Assembly (NCBI RefSeq): GCF_020181595.1
Contig: NZ_CP084028.1
Coordinates: 2,303,193 to 2,367,192, forward strand
DNA from: [Mycobacterium] vasticus
Lineage (GTDB): Bacteria > Actinomycetota > Actinomycetes > Mycobacteriales > Mycobacteriaceae
DNA length: 64,000 nt
Direction: 5' to 3'
Shown here: positions 28,875-38,841 of the stretch, piece after piece
How the letters are laid out: each line of letters opens with the position of its first letter
Position numbering within the stretch: the first letter of the stretch is position 1
Translations under genes and position numbers: made by a program
Notes under the pieces: model-generated
Told to the model about the DNA's origin: nothing
Seen by the model: the letters and a program-made list of their open reading frames with translations, nothing else
The model's database searches: none

Positions 28875-30359
28875 GTGGCTTTCCGCGCTCCTGACTCTTG
28901 CGATGTGGTGTTGTCGCGGGTGGTCCGGATTCCGGTTGCCGTCGGGACCACAGCAGCGGTGATCGCGGGCATTCCGGCGGCGACGATTGCGTCGGGTCCG
29001 ACGATAAAAGAGGTGCTGCTGACCGGCCTGGGAGACGGGACGGCACAGATCATGGGCAGCAGCGGCATCCCGCTGCCGACGTCGGGCTACGTCGACGCCG
29101 CCACCACGCTCTACCTGCAACCGCTCGGCTTCACCGGCACATCGCAGGCCCAGTTCACCCCGGCGGGCTTCTACCCCACAACCGGCGTCAAGAGCCTCCC
29201 GGCGTTCGTCTCCGAGACCCAGGGTGCACAGATCCTCACCGAGACGGTGCTGCGCGAGATCGCCGGCGGGCAGGTCGATGCGACAAATCCGGTGGTGGTC
29301 TTCGGCTATTCGCAGAGTTCTGCACTGTCGTCGTTGGCCATGGCTCAACTCGCCGAACACGGAGTGCCCGCCGACTACGTCCACTTCGTACTGGTCGGCG
29401 ACACCGCCGCACCCAACGGCGGGCTGCTCGAACGCTTCGACGTCCCCCTCGGCTCGCACCCGGAGATCCCGAGTATGGGTATCACGTTCGGTTACCCCAC
29501 CCCGAATCTCTACCCGACCGACGTCTACACGCTCGAATACGACGGGTTCGCCAACTTCCCGCAGTACACGCTGAATCCGATCGCAGTCTTGAACGCCATG
29601 GCCGGGATGGCTCTTGCGCACTTCACCTACCTGGGCCTGGAGCCCGACCAGATCGCCAACGCCATCGCGCTGCCGACCACAGCCGACTCGCTGGCCCACT
29701 ACTACATGATTCCGCAGGACCACCTGCCGTTACTGGACGTGGTGCGCTTCCTGCCGTTTGTCGGCAACCCGCTGGCCGACCTGGTGGAGCCGGCCATGAA
29801 GATTCTGGTGAACCTCGGCTACGGCAGCATCACCGACGGCTGGAGCCAGGGCCCAGCGGACGTGCACACCCCGTTCGGCCTTTTCCCGCCGGACCTCGAT
29901 TGGGGTGAGGTCTTCAACGCACTCCTCAACGCGGTACCCGAGGGGATAGTCGCCGCCGGCAATACCCTGCTGGACCCGCAGAACTACGACATCTTCGCCT
30001 CGATCGCCGACAATCCGGTGACCGGTCCGCTACTGCGGGCGGCGTACGCGACCGGCGAGCTCACCACGAACCCGGCCGCCTTCCTCGCGGATCCGAACCT
30101 GACGACTTTCACCCAGGTGCTCAACGCGCTGGACCTCGGATCATCGGTGGCACCCTCGCAGAGCTACACCCAACTGCTCCCGCTGGCCGACATGTTCACC
30201 GCATTGACCGTCACCCTGCCGGCCTACAACCTCACGGTGTTTCTCGACCAGCTCGAGCAGGGCAATCTCATCGAAGCCATCGGCCTTCCCATCGCCGCTG
30301 ATATGGCCCTGATCCCGATCGCATTGGCCCTCGGGCTCGGCCTCGGCGCCGGCCTCTAG
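28875..30359 (+). CDS. PE-PPE-domain protein without PE region (putative exported esterase/acyltransferase)
   Basis: The 494-residue protein has a hydrophobic N-terminal segment (VVRIPVAVGTTAAVIAGIPA) and then a PE-PPE domain (PF08237), an alpha/beta hydrolase related to cutinase. The nucleophile elbow is FGYSQSSAL, and LVGDTAAPNGGLLERF follows. A 200-residue C-terminal extension ends in a hydrophobic, Gly/Leu/Ala-rich helix that may anchor the protein. Related mycobacterial proteins act on lipids or transfer acyl groups, but no substrate can be assigned. It is convergent with the hemerythrin gene, the two sharing the palindromic CTAG for their stop codons. Confidence 0.78.
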   Translation: MAFRAPDSCDVVLSRVVRIPVAVGTTAAVIAGIPAATIASGPTIKEVLLTGLGDGTAQIMGSSGIPLPTSGYVDAATTLYLQPLGFTGTSQAQFTPAGFYPTTGVKSLPAFVSETQGAQILTETVLREIAGGQVDATNPVVVFGYSQSSALSSLAMAQLAEHGVPADYVHFVLVGDTAAPNGGLLERFDVPLGSHPEIPSMGITFGYPTPNLYPTDVYTLEYDGFANFPQYTLNPIAVLNAMAGMALAHFTYLGLEPDQIANAIALPTTADSLAHYYMIPQDHLPLLDVVRFLPFVGNPLADLVEPAMKILVNLGYGSITDGWSQGPADVHTPFGLFPPDLDWGEVFNALLNAVPEGIVAAGNTLLDPQNYDIFASIADNPVTGPLLRAAYATGELTTNPAAFLADPNLTTFTQVLNALDLGSSVAPSQSYTQLLPLADMFTALTVTLPAYNLTVFLDQLEQGNLIEAIGLPIAADMALIPIALALGLGLGAGL

Positions 30360-30844
30360 CCGGCCTCCCGGCACTCCCAGCAGTCCGGCATCAGCCCGGT
30401 CTCGAGGAAGTCGGCGAGCTCCGCGGACTGCTCCCGGTCCAACTCCCGGTCGGCCGCGGGGTAGATGACCTGCTCCTCCTTGTCGTTGTGCGAGGCGAGC
30501 AGGTCCAACAGCTTCTGACCGGCCGCCCGGATCCGCGCGATGTCGACGGCCCCGGCCAGTTCGGCCAGCGCATCCATGGCCCGCCAGATCTCGCCGTGCT
30601 CGGACATCATCACCGCGATGGGCATCGCCATGCCGCCGTGCCGAATCGGCGGAAACAGGATTCGCTCCTCGGCGAAGATGTGCCGGCGCAAGGCGTCCAG
30701 GGCGGTGTTCAAGCCGTCGGCGTCCACCCGGCCGCCGTCGAGTTCGGCCAGGAAAACGGCGAGCCCGTCGTCGACCTGCCGGTGCTCGAGCTCCAAAGCG
30801 GCCGACAACGACAGCGGCACCTCTGATGAGATCTCTTCGGACAC
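30356..30844 (-). CDS. Hemerythrin HHE cation-binding domain protein (copy 1)
   Basis: The 162-residue four-helix protein carries the hemerythrin-like ligand pattern: EHRQVDDGL, LRRHIFAEERILFPPI, SEHGEIWRAMD and SHNDKEEQVIYPA. Such proteins bind a di-iron centre and sense or store O2, NO or iron. It starts at GTG, 20 bases downstream of its paralogue at 30865, and both lie downstream of osmC in one run. Its stop overlaps the convergent PE-PPE gene stop. The second ends GLMPDCWECREAG, with two Cys absent at those positions in the paralogue apart from one. Confidence 0.85.
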   Translation of the reverse strand: MSEEISSEVPLSLSAALELEHRQVDDGLAVFLAELDGGRVDADGLNTALDALRRHIFAEERILFPPIRHGGMAMPIAVMMSEHGEIWRAMDALAELAGAVDIARIRAAGQKLLDLLASHNDKEEQVIYPAADRELDREQSAELADFLETGLMPDCWECREAG

Positions 30845-30864
30845 AGGCGATCTCCGATCCGCGT

Positions 30865-31347
30865 TCAGAGGGCTGCCTTCGCGCAGACCCAGCCCTCCGG
30901 CATCCGGCCGTTGGCGATGAAGTCGGCCAGCTCGGTGGCGCTCTCGGGCGCAAGGCCGGTGTCGGCGGCCGGGTAGATCACCGGTTCCTCCACCTTGTTG
31001 TGGTCGGCCAATAGCTCCAGCAGCCGCCGGCAGGCCACTCGCAGTTCGTCGTGGTCGGCGGGATCGCCTGCACCACTGATCAGTTCGTCAAGGGCGTCCA
31101 TGGTGCGCCAGATTTCCCCGTGACCCCGGATCATCCCGAACACCGACATCATCTGCGCGCCCTTGCTGATCGGCGGGAACAGAATCTGTTCCTCGAGGTA
31201 GATGTGGCGGCGCAGCGCGGTCAGTGTGGCACCGAGGACGTCGGCGTCCACGCTGCCGCCGTCCAGCTTCTCCAAGAAGACACCGATCCCGGCATCGACT
31301 TCCTGGTGCTCGTGCTCGAGTGCGGCCGAAAGTTTCTCGTCAGTCAT
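30865..31347 (-). CDS. Hemerythrin HHE cation-binding domain protein (copy 2)
   Basis: The 160-residue protein is a tandem paralogue of the preceding entry. Its putative di-iron ligands lie in EHEHQEVDAGI, LRRHIYLEEQILFPPI, RGHGEIWRTMD and ADHNKVEEPVIYPA. It starts 13 bases after the osmC stop and ends 20 bases before copy 1, so the three are probably one transcript. An oxidative or nitrosative stress role is suggested by the OsmC neighbour, but the ligand (O2, NO, peroxide or iron) cannot be told from sequence. Confidence 0.85.
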   Translation of the reverse strand: MTDEKLSAALEHEHQEVDAGIGVFLEKLDGGSVDADVLGATLTALRRHIYLEEQILFPPISKGAQMMSVFGMIRGHGEIWRTMDALDELISGAGDPADHDELRVACRRLLELLADHNKVEEPVIYPAADTGLAPESATELADFIANGRMPEGWVCAKAAL

Positions 31348-31360
31348 GGCTCAGCCCCGT

Positions 31361-31801
31361 TCAGACCAGTACCGCGTCGACGCTGATCTCGGCGCCGGCG
31401 AACAGTCGAGACACCGGGCACAGCGCCGCGGCGTCGCTGACGATGTCGGCGAAGTCGTCGGCGGACAGCTCAGCCACCTCGGCGCGAACAGTCAGCTTCG
31501 AGGTGGTGATGGTCGGCAGTCCCGCGACCTCGTCGAGGGTGACCGTCGAGGTCACTTCGAGCTGCTGCGGCGGGGTCTTGTTCTCGCCGAGCTTCAGCGA
31601 CAACGCCATGGCGAAGCACGACGAGTGCGCGGCAGCCGCGAGTTCCTCCGGACTGGTCTTGCCGCCGGGCTGCTCGGTGCGGGCCGCCCAGGTCACCGGC
31701 AGTCCATCGAGCGCACCACTGCTGCCGTGCCCCAGGGTGCCCGCACCCGTGGCCAGCGCGCCTTCCCAGGTAGTCCGAACAGTCCGATCCGCGATGCTCA
31801 T
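31361..31801 (-). CDS. OsmC/Ohr family thiol peroxidase
   Basis: The 146-residue protein has both active-site cysteines of the family: AAHSSCFAMALSLKL (peroxidatic, near residue 62) and AALCPVSRLFAG (resolving, near residue 128). The N-terminal strand contains TWEGALATGAGT. OsmC proteins reduce organic hydroperoxides. It is the first gene of the run with the two hemerythrin genes. The upstream region has an imperfect dyad CTACA-N17-TGTAG (31858-31884) that might be regulatory. Confidence 0.9.
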   Translation of the reverse strand: MSIADRTVRTTWEGALATGAGTLGHGSSGALDGLPVTWAARTEQPGGKTSPEELAAAAHSSCFAMALSLKLGENKTPPQQLEVTSTVTLDEVAGLPTITTSKLTVRAEVAELSADDFADIVSDAAALCPVSRLFAGAEISVDAVLV

Positions 31802-31926
31802 TCGCCGACTCCTCCACCGATGCGGACACCGCCGGAGCCGGAACCCGCAACTATTTTCTACAATCAGGACTTGTCTAAATGTAGTCCATCGTGCAGTGCG
31901 CTGGCCAGAGTCGGATCAGGGGCGGC

Positions 31927-34920
31927 TCAGCGCTCGGTCTCTTCCTCCGGCGGTTGAGTCACCGACAGGGTCTCCCCGGGCCGCTCATCGGCCGGCTGCC
32001 CGGGCCGTCCCGACAATTCCGGGAATGCCGAGGCGACCATGTCCTCGAACGTCCGGTCTTCCGCGTCGCCCTGAACAGTGGCAGCAACCGGCACGGCCTG
32101 GCGCCGCGCCCGAGCGGGATGCTCCCGCACGTTCAACGGCCACCAGAACCACCGACCGAGCAACGCCGCAACGGACGGCATCATGAACGAGCGCACGATA
32201 AGGGTGTCGAACAGCAGGCCGAGTCCGATGGTGGTACCGACCTGACCCACCACCCTCAGGTCACTGACCAGCATGGACGCCATGGTGAAGGCGAACACCA
32301 ACCCGGCCGCGGTGACCACCTTGCCGGTGCCGCCCATGGTCCGGATGATGCCGGTCTTGAGCCCCGCGCCCATCTCCTCTTTGAAACGAGCAACCAGCAG
32401 CAAGTTGTAGTCGCAGCCGACCGCCAACAGGATGATCACCGACATCACCATGACCATCCAGTGCAGGTTGATGCCGAAGATGTACTGCCACACCAATACT
32501 GACAACCCGACCGATGCCCCCAGCGAGGCCAGCACCGTCCCGACGATCACCAAAGACGCGATGAAACTGCGGGTGATCAACAGCATGATGATGAAAATGA
32601 TTGCCAACGAAGTGATTCCGGCGATGAGGAGATCGTAGTCGGCGATCCCCTGCAGGTCACTGAAGAGCGCGGCGGTGCCGGTCACAGAGATCGTGGCGCC
32701 CGACAGGGGTGTCCCCTTGAGGGATTCGGTGGCAGCTTTCTTGATCAAGCCGGACCGCGCCATCCCTTCCGGCGTGCCCGGATACCCGTCGTGGGTGACG
32801 AAGAACCGCGCCGCGTGGCCGTCCGGCGACAGGAACAGTTGGATCACCCGTTTGAAGTCGGGGTTGTCGAACGCCTCCCGGGGCAGATAGAACGAGTCGT
32901 CGCTCTTGGCCGCGTCAAAGTCTTGGCCCATCGCCGCCGAGTCTCCACCGACTTCCTCGGCCTGCGCCATGATCCCGGACATGGTGCTGTTCATCGTCAG
33001 CATCATGGTCTGCAGACTGCGCATCGCGGCGATCTGCGCCGGCATCATCTCCAACAGCTGCGGCGTCACCGTGTCGATGTTGTTCATCACCGGCGCCAGC
33101 TCGTTGAGTTTGTCGGTGAGTTGATTGGCGCTGTCCATCGACGCGTATGCCGACCGCAACGACAAGCAGGTCGGGTCAGTACGGCAATCCTGTTGCGGGG
33201 AAACCGTTTCGCGCAACGCCTTGGACGATTCGTTGAAATCAGCCATGTGCTGGCGCATCTCGGCGGCCACATCCATCGCCTCGCGCGAGACACCGGTCGC
33301 GTCGTGGGCGTTGGCGCCCATCTGCTGCATGAGGCCGTACATCCGTTGCAGCGAGTTGATGGTGCCCTCGAGATCGTCGGCCTGTTTGCGCATATCGGCG
33401 ACCCGGTTCTTGACGAAGTCCAGGTTCTGCATCTGCCCGGCATTCTGCATGCTGAGCAGGAAGGGGATGGAGGTGTGCCCCAGCGGCGTTCCTTCGGGCC
33501 GAGTCACCCCTTGCACCATGGCCACGCCTTCGATCGCGAAGATACTCTTGGCCAGTTTGTTGAGCACCAGGAAATCCGCCGAGTTGCGCATGTCGTGATT
33601 GGCTTCGACCAGCACAATCTCCGGCAGCAGGCTGGACTCGGGGAAGTGCCGCGACGCCGCCGCCCACCCGATGTTGGCCGGAGTGTCCTGCGGGATGAAC
33701 GAGGGGTCCTTGTAGCTCACCTGGTAGCCGGGCAGCGCCAGCAGGCCGATGAGTGCGACCGCGCAGGCGGCCACGAAGATCGGCCCCGGCCACCGCACGA
33801 TCGCGGTGCCGATCTTGCGCCAACCACGCTCCGACATCTTGCGGCGGGGTTCGAGCAGTCCGTGGCGACTGGCCACCGTCATGACCGCAGGAACCAGAGT
33901 CAGCGAGACCGCCACCGCGACCAGCATGCCGACCGCGCAGGGGATGGCCATGGTCTGGAAGGCCGGCAACCGGGTAAAGCTCAGGCACAGTGTGGCACCG
34001 GCGATCGTCAATCCGGATGCCAGCACCACATGGGCGACTCCACGGTAGGTGGTGTAGTACGCCGCCTCCGGGTCTTCACCGGCGTGCCGGGCCTCGTGGT
34101 AGCGGCCGATGTAAAAGATGCCGTAGTCGGTACCGGCCGCGATCGCCAACGTCACCAGGATGTTGATCGCGAACGTGGACAGTCCGATCAGTCCGACATG
34201 GCCCAAAAAGGCGACGATCCCGCGCGCCGCGGCCAGCTCGATCCCGACTACGGCCAACAGCAGTGCGACAGTGCTGAACGAGCGGTAGAGCAGCATCAGC
34301 ATCAGCGTGATGACCGAAATGGTGGCCAGCATGATCTTCAGGACGGCGCGGTCGCCGCTTTCGTTCATGTCTGTGAGGAAGGCCGCGGGGCCGGTCACGT
34401 ACGCCCGCACTCCTGGCGGGGCCGGTGTGCGATTCACGACGTCACGGACTGCATTGACGGACTCGTTGGACAGGACCCCGCCCTGATTGCCCGCCAGGTT
34501 CAGCTGGACCAGGGCCGCTTTGCCGTCTGCGCTCTGGGCACCGCCGGCGGTGAGCGGATCCCCCCAGAAGTCCTGGATGTGCTCGATGTGTTTGGTGTCG
34601 GCGTTGAGCTGGGCGATCAGCTCGTTGTAGTAGTGGTGGGCCGCTTCGCCGAGAGGCTCGTCACCTTCGATGACGATCGTCGCTCCACTGTCGGAGTTGG
34701 ATTCGGCGAAGACGTGTCCCAGCCGCGCCATCGCTTGAACCGAGGGGGCGTCCGTGGCATTCAAAGACACCGGGTGCTCTTTGGCGACCTGCTCCAGTGA
34801 CGGAACAGCGAGACTCACCAGCAAGGCGATCGCGACCCAGCCCAGGATGATGGGGAGCGCGAACCTGCGGACCATTCCTGCTGCGGACGGCCGACTTTGA
34901 CTCAGGTGGTGTGTCTTCAT
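31927..34920 (-). CDS. MmpL family lipid transporter (RND superfamily)
   Basis: The 997-residue inner-membrane protein exports lipids or siderophores using the proton gradient. It has a first helix ([20 protein letters not shown]), a large first periplasmic loop, helices 2-6 with the proton-relay Asp-Tyr pair in [17 protein letters not shown], a second loop with a coiled-coil region, and helices 8-12 with the second pair in [15 protein letters not shown]. The start at 34920 (MKTHHLS) was preferred over 34947. No mmpS gene accompanies it. It lies 69 bases downstream of the flavin monooxygenase gene. I cannot assign it to a numbered MmpL; export of the locus product is inference. Confidence 0.9.
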   Translation of the reverse strand: MKTHHLSQSRPSAAGMVRRFALPIILGWVAIALLVSLAVPSLEQVAKEHPVSLNATDAPSVQAMARLGHVFAESNSDSGATIVIEGDEPLGEAAHHYYNELIAQLNADTKHIEHIQDFWGDPLTAGGAQSADGKAALVQLNLAGNQGGVLSNESVNAVRDVVNRTPAPPGVRAYVTGPAAFLTDMNESGDRAVLKIMLATISVITLMLMLLYRSFSTVALLLAVVGIELAAARGIVAFLGHVGLIGLSTFAINILVTLAIAAGTDYGIFYIGRYHEARHAGEDPEAAYYTTYRGVAHVVLASGLTIAGATLCLSFTRLPAFQTMAIPCAVGMLVAVAVSLTLVPAVMTVASRHGLLEPRRKMSERGWRKIGTAIVRWPGPIFVAACAVALIGLLALPGYQVSYKDPSFIPQDTPANIGWAAASRHFPESSLLPEIVLVEANHDMRNSADFLVLNKLAKSIFAIEGVAMVQGVTRPEGTPLGHTSIPFLLSMQNAGQMQNLDFVKNRVADMRKQADDLEGTINSLQRMYGLMQQMGANAHDATGVSREAMDVAAEMRQHMADFNESSKALRETVSPQQDCRTDPTCLSLRSAYASMDSANQLTDKLNELAPVMNNIDTVTPQLLEMMPAQIAAMRSLQTMMLTMNSTMSGIMAQAEEVGGDSAAMGQDFDAAKSDDSFYLPREAFDNPDFKRVIQLFLSPDGHAARFFVTHDGYPGTPEGMARSGLIKKAATESLKGTPLSGATISVTGTAALFSDLQGIADYDLLIAGITSLAIIFIIMLLITRSFIASLVIVGTVLASLGASVGLSVLVWQYIFGINLHWMVMVMSVIILLAVGCDYNLLLVARFKEEMGAGLKTGIIRTMGGTGKVVTAAGLVFAFTMASMLVSDLRVVGQVGTTIGLGLLFDTLIVRSFMMPSVAALLGRWFWWPLNVREHPARARRQAVPVAATVQGDAEDRTFEDMVASAFPELSGRPGQPADERPGETLSVTQPPEEETER

Positions 34921-34989
34921 CGGCCCCTCATCACACGAAATACCCAAGCGATCACTTTAACCCCCAGTTCAGGACCGCGACGGCAGAAA

Positions 34990-36486
34990 TTACCCGATCA
35001 GGTAGTCAGTCAGCGGGAAGCAATCCTGCTCTTTCACCGCGCTGCGCACCGAGGTCGGCCGGAACAGTGGAGCCTCCCCGGTGTGCTGGTTGAACCAGTA
35101 GGAGTTCGAGGTCGCGCAGTTGCCCAGATGGAACACCGAGCTGTCCAGCAGGCCCATCATCCGCTCGTAGAACGCAGTATTGGCCTCTTCGGTCACCTCG
35201 AAGGTGCGCGCCTGCCGGCGCTGCAGCTCACCGAAGAGCCGGTTCATGTGTCGGGTCTGGTACTCCACGGTGTTGAACCAGGACAACCCCACCCAGGAGA
35301 ACGGGCTGGCCATGTTGATGAAGTTCGGGAACTGCGGGGCCGTCATGCCCTGATAGGCCTGGAACCGGGTCTCGCGCCACCATTTGCCCAGGTTGCGACC
35401 GCCGCGACCGATCACCTCGATGGCCGGCAGGTTGCCCTCCCAGACGTCGTATCCCGTCGCCAGCACCAGGGTGTCGATCTCGCGCTTGGTGCCGTCGCGC
35501 GCCACGACGCCGTCGGGCTCGATTCGCTCGATCCCCTCGGTGACCAGGTGCACATTCGGCCTGGCGAAGGTCGGGTAGTAGTCGTTGGAGATCGACGGAC
35601 GCTTGCAGCCGAAGTCGAAATCGGGCCGCATCTTGTCGGCGAGTTCACGATTCCGCACCGCGCGGCGCCGATGCAGCGCTGATTGGGCCGCCATCGCCTT
35701 GTTGAGGAACTTGAAGCGCCGGTAGCGCCACATCGTCAGGACCATCATGAAGTCCGTGGTGTTGTCGGTCAGCCACCGCACAATGCGCTGGGTGAACGGC
35801 ACCCGGGCGAACATCCGCTGCACCACCGGCGGGAACACCACGTCGGACTTGGGCGTCACGAGGATCGGGGTGCGCTGATACACCGTCAGATCGGCGACCT
35901 CTTTGGCCAGTTCGGGTATCACCTGGATCCCGGTGGAACCGGTTCCGATGACGGCTGCCCGGCGTCCGGCCATCGAGTAGTCGTGGTCCCACTCCGCGGT
36001 GTGCACAACGTGGCCGGCGAATGACTCGATACCGGGGATATCTGGAATCTTCGGCTGGCACAGGAAGCCGGTGGCAACGATGAGGAACTGCGACGTCAGT
36101 GTCTCACCGCCGGCCAACGCCACCCGCCAGGCCTGGGCTTCGTCGTCCCACTGGGCGCCGTCGACGGTGGTGTTGAAGCGCATGAAGCGCGTCACGTCAT
36201 ACTTCTCGGCCACATGCTCCGCGTAGGCCTGGACCTCGTTACCGGGGGCGAACAGCCGCGACCAGGTGGGGTTCGGTTCGAACCAGTAGGAATAAGTAGT
36301 AGAGGGCTGGTCGACGGAGAGCCCTGGGTAATGGTTGACCCGCCATGTTCCACCGAGCCCGTCCAGGCGGTCGACGATCAGGATGTTCTCGTAGCCCAGC
36401 TTGTTGAGTTGGATCGCCGTACCGATTCCACCAAAGCCCGCGCCTACGATGATGGCTTGATAGTCCGGGCACTGCTGGGTCTCCAT
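34990..36486 (-). CDS. Flavin-containing monooxygenase of Baeyer-Villiger type
   Basis: The 498-residue enzyme has two Rossmann motifs, GAGFGGIG (residues 15-22) for FAD and GTGSTG (181-186) for NADPH. Between them, at residues 156-166, lies FAGHVVHTAEW, matching the Baeyer-Villiger fingerprint FxGxxxHxxxW. Such enzymes insert oxygen next to a ketone or oxidise heteroatoms, as EthA does. ATG 36486 was chosen because it begins 10 residues before the first glycine motif. It is divergent from the AurF-like gene and upstream of mmpL. Substrate unknown; a keto group on a polyketide lipid is conceivable. Confidence 0.88.
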   Translation of the reverse strand: METQQCPDYQAIIVGAGFGGIGTAIQLNKLGYENILIVDRLDGLGGTWRVNHYPGLSVDQPSTTYSYWFEPNPTWSRLFAPGNEVQAYAEHVAEKYDVTRFMRFNTTVDGAQWDDEAQAWRVALAGGETLTSQFLIVATGFLCQPKIPDIPGIESFAGHVVHTAEWDHDYSMAGRRAAVIGTGSTGIQVIPELAKEVADLTVYQRTPILVTPKSDVVFPPVVQRMFARVPFTQRIVRWLTDNTTDFMMVLTMWRYRRFKFLNKAMAAQSALHRRRAVRNRELADKMRPDFDFGCKRPSISNDYYPTFARPNVHLVTEGIERIEPDGVVARDGTKREIDTLVLATGYDVWEGNLPAIEVIGRGGRNLGKWWRETRFQAYQGMTAPQFPNFINMASPFSWVGLSWFNTVEYQTRHMNRLFGELQRRQARTFEVTEEANTAFYERMMGLLDSSVFHLGNCATSNSYWFNQHTGEAPLFRPTSVRSAVKEQDCFPLTDYLIG

Positions 36487-36724
36487 AAGGCCAACACGGT
36501 ACCGCAATAGCGCACGATCCCGCTGGTCGAGCAGCTCAGCCGGACCGCAACCGGCTACGCCCGAAGGTGCAACTTCGGACGCCGCATGGTTGCGGGTTGG
36601 CCGCAGGATGGCAGCAATCACACCACAGTGGCGCGTCAAGCCTTAGTGTTTTGCCAAACTCGACTGTAAGCTTCAGCCCAGCCGCGCACTCTTGGGGCGC
36701 GGGGTCGGACGGAGAGATTGGCCA

Positions 36725-37810
36725 ATGTCAACCTGGATGGGCATCATCGGGCCGCTGAGCGGCTTGTTTGTTGTCGGGTTGATACTGGCCACCGTCGGTT
36801 GCGCGATCGCCCGGTACCGCCGCAACCTGGATGTCACCGCCGATGCTCAGTACGTAGCGACGCTGGCGAGTCTGTCGGAAAGCTCCGTACGACGCCGCTT
36901 CGACCCCTACCTCGACATCGACTGGGACGCCCCCGAGTACGCCATCACCCCCGATGACCCGCGCTGGGTCCTCACTCATGACCCGCTCGGACGCTCCGAT
37001 TGGTACCGCAGCCAGCCGCTGGACAAGCAGATCGCCATCGGGATGTGGCGGCAGGCCAATATCGCCAAGGTCTCCCTGCAGTTCGAGAGCATGCTGATCC
37101 GTGGCCTGGTCCAGTACGCGTCCCGGGTGCCCAACGGTTCCCCCGAACACCGCTACTGCATGCACGAATCCATCGAGGAGTGCAACCACGTCCTGATGTT
37201 CCAGGAGCTGGTGAATCGCATCGGTTTCGACGTTCCCGGGATGCAGTGGTGGATGCGGTGGCTGTCACCGTTGATGCCGCTGTATGCCGGCCCGTTCCCC
37301 AACTGTTTCTTCTTCGGCGTGCTGGCCGGTGAGGTACCGGTGGATGTCATGCAGACCAACGCCCTGCGCGGGCCGGATTCCCTGCATCCCATCGTCGAGA
37401 GAGTGATGGCCATCCACGTCGCCGAAGAGGCGCGTCACATCTCATTCGCCGACGCCTACCTGCGCAAGCGTGTGCCGAACGTGTGGCGACTCAACCGGTT
37501 CTGGATGTCGCTGTACGTACCGTTCGTGATGCGGGTGCTGGCCAAGCCGATGATGTTGCCGCCGCGCAGCTTCTTCCGGCGCTTCGATGTGCCGCGTTCG
37601 GTGCGCAAGCAGTTGCTGACCGGCGCGCCCGAGACGCGCCAGGCACTGCAGGACACGTTCGCCGACATTCGCATGCTCTGCACCGACATCGGCCTGATGA
37701 ACCCCGCCGGGCGGCTGATGTGGCGGCTGTGCCGGATCAACGGGTCGGCATCGCGATACCGCGGTGAGCCGCAGCGCACCCAGCAGCCGGCCCCGGTCAC
37801 CGTGGTCTAA
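36725..37810 (+). CDS. AurF-like di-iron oxygenase with N-terminal membrane helix
   Basis: The 361-residue protein starts with a hydrophobic segment (MGIIGPLSGLFVVGLILATV), then a ferritin-like domain. Carboxylate/His iron ligands are seen in HESIEECNHVLMFQELV and IVERVMAIHVAEEARHISFA, matching the AurF (p-aminobenzoate N-oxygenase) family. Family members oxidise amines or hydroxylate; mycobacterial ones have unknown substrates. The membrane helix suggests a lipid substrate. It is followed after 31 bases by a Rv2952-like methyltransferase gene and begins a rightward run of four tailoring genes. Confidence 0.8.
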   Translation: MSTWMGIIGPLSGLFVVGLILATVGCAIARYRRNLDVTADAQYVATLASLSESSVRRRFDPYLDIDWDAPEYAITPDDPRWVLTHDPLGRSDWYRSQPLDKQIAIGMWRQANIAKVSLQFESMLIRGLVQYASRVPNGSPEHRYCMHESIEECNHVLMFQELVNRIGFDVPGMQWWMRWLSPLMPLYAGPFPNCFFFGVLAGEVPVDVMQTNALRGPDSLHPIVERVMAIHVAEEARHISFADAYLRKRVPNVWRLNRFWMSLYVPFVMRVLAKPMMLPPRSFFRRFDVPRSVRKQLLTGAPETRQALQDTFADIRMLCTDIGLMNPAGRLMWRLCRINGSASRYRGEPQRTQQPAPVTVV

Positions 37811-37841
37811 AGCACCCCCGGAGCTATGCGATACTTCCGGT

Positions 37842-38675
37842 ATGGTTCTTTCCCCGTCTGCAACCTTGGAAAAAGTCGGTGCTGATCTGGTCTACCGGAT
37901 CTCTGCGATGCCGCTGTACAAGAAGGCCTTCAAATACTGGTACCCGTTCATGACCAAGCGGATGGGGCACGACGACGTCGTCTTCCTCAACTGGGGCTAC
38001 GAGCAGGACCCTCCGCTGGGCCTCAAGCTCGACGCCGACGACGAAGAGAACCGTTACTCGATCCAGCTCTACCACCAGACCGCCACCCAGATCGACCTGG
38101 CCGGCAAGAACGTCCTCGAGTGCAGCTCCGGCCACGGCGGCGGCGCGTCCTTCCTGGCTCGCACGCTGGCGCCCGCCTCCTACACCGGCCTGGACTTCAA
38201 CCCCGACGGTGTGGCCTTCTGCCAGAAGCGCCACCAGGTGAAGGGCCTGGACTTCGTCCAGGGTGACGCGCTGAACCTGCCGTTCCCGGACAACTCGTTC
38301 GACGCGGTGGTCAACGTCGAGGCCTCGCACATCTACCCCGACTTCGCCCAGTTCGTCCGCGAGGTGGGCCGGGTGCTGCGTCCGGGCGGGCACTTCCTGC
38401 ACACCGACTTCCGCTACAAGGACGAAATCGAGTCCTGGCAGCAGACCTTGGCCACCCCGCCGCTGCGGCTGGTCAACGAGCGCGACATCAGCCGTGAGGT
38501 CGTGCGTGGCCTGGCGGCGAACTCGCCGCGCTCCAATGCGCTGATCAACGAGCGGATGCCGTTCTTCCTGCGCCGCTTCGCCCGGGAGTTCGCCGTGGTC
38601 GAGGGCTCGCTGTTCTACCGCGATCTGGACCGCGGCGAGATCACCTACCGCATCTTCGACCTCGTCAAGGACTGA
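37842..38675 (+). CDS. SAM-dependent methyltransferase, Rv2952 (phthiotriol O-methyltransferase)-like, copy 1
   Basis: The 277-residue protein is close to M. tuberculosis Rv2952, which methylates the C3 hydroxyl of phthiotriol and phenolphthiotriol dimycocerosates. Shared blocks include KYWYPFMTKRMG, the SAM loop VLECSSGHGGGASFLAR, DFNPDGVAFCQKRHQ, DALNLPFPDNSFDAVVNVEAS and a C-terminal TYRIFDLVKD. Homologues also act in glycopeptidolipid and other lipid loci, so exact substrate is uncertain. A strong intrinsic terminator follows the stop by 17 bases. The start at 37842 avoids an unconserved N-terminal extension. Confidence 0.85.
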   Translation: MVLSPSATLEKVGADLVYRISAMPLYKKAFKYWYPFMTKRMGHDDVVFLNWGYEQDPPLGLKLDADDEENRYSIQLYHQTATQIDLAGKNVLECSSGHGGGASFLARTLAPASYTGLDFNPDGVAFCQKRHQVKGLDFVQGDALNLPFPDNSFDAVVNVEASHIYPDFAQFVREVGRVLRPGGHFLHTDFRYKDEIESWQQTLATPPLRLVNERDISREVVRGLAANSPRSNALINERMPFFLRRFAREFAVVEGSLFYRDLDRGEITYRIFDLVKD

Positions 38676-38692
38676 CGTAGCCGAATCGTCGG

Positions 38693-38742
38693 ATCGCCGG
38701 AGCGGGCCGGGACGCCAGTCCCCCCGCTCCGGCGATTTTTTT
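38693..38742 (+). terminator. Intrinsic terminator
   Basis: ATCGCCGGAGCGGG (38693-38706) pairs perfectly with CCCGCTCCGGCGAT (38723-38736), a 14-base stem with a 16-base loop. It is followed directly by a run of seven T (38736-38742). This is a textbook rho-independent terminator, unusual in mycobacteria, and separates the aurF-methyltransferase pair from the P450 gene. Confidence 0.9.
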
Positions 38743-38841
38743 GATGACCGACGTCCCTTCAGCCGGTGAACAAGACCGGGTTAGGGTGGCCTGCGGTCAT
38801 CCGCTGTGGGGACCTGACATTCGTGACGAGGGGCTAGCCAC

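Noticed and set aside
32791..34800. 669-codon open frame opposite the MmpL gene
   Set aside because: His/Arg/Gln-rich composition of an antisense shadow; the MmpL frame carries all helices and motifs.
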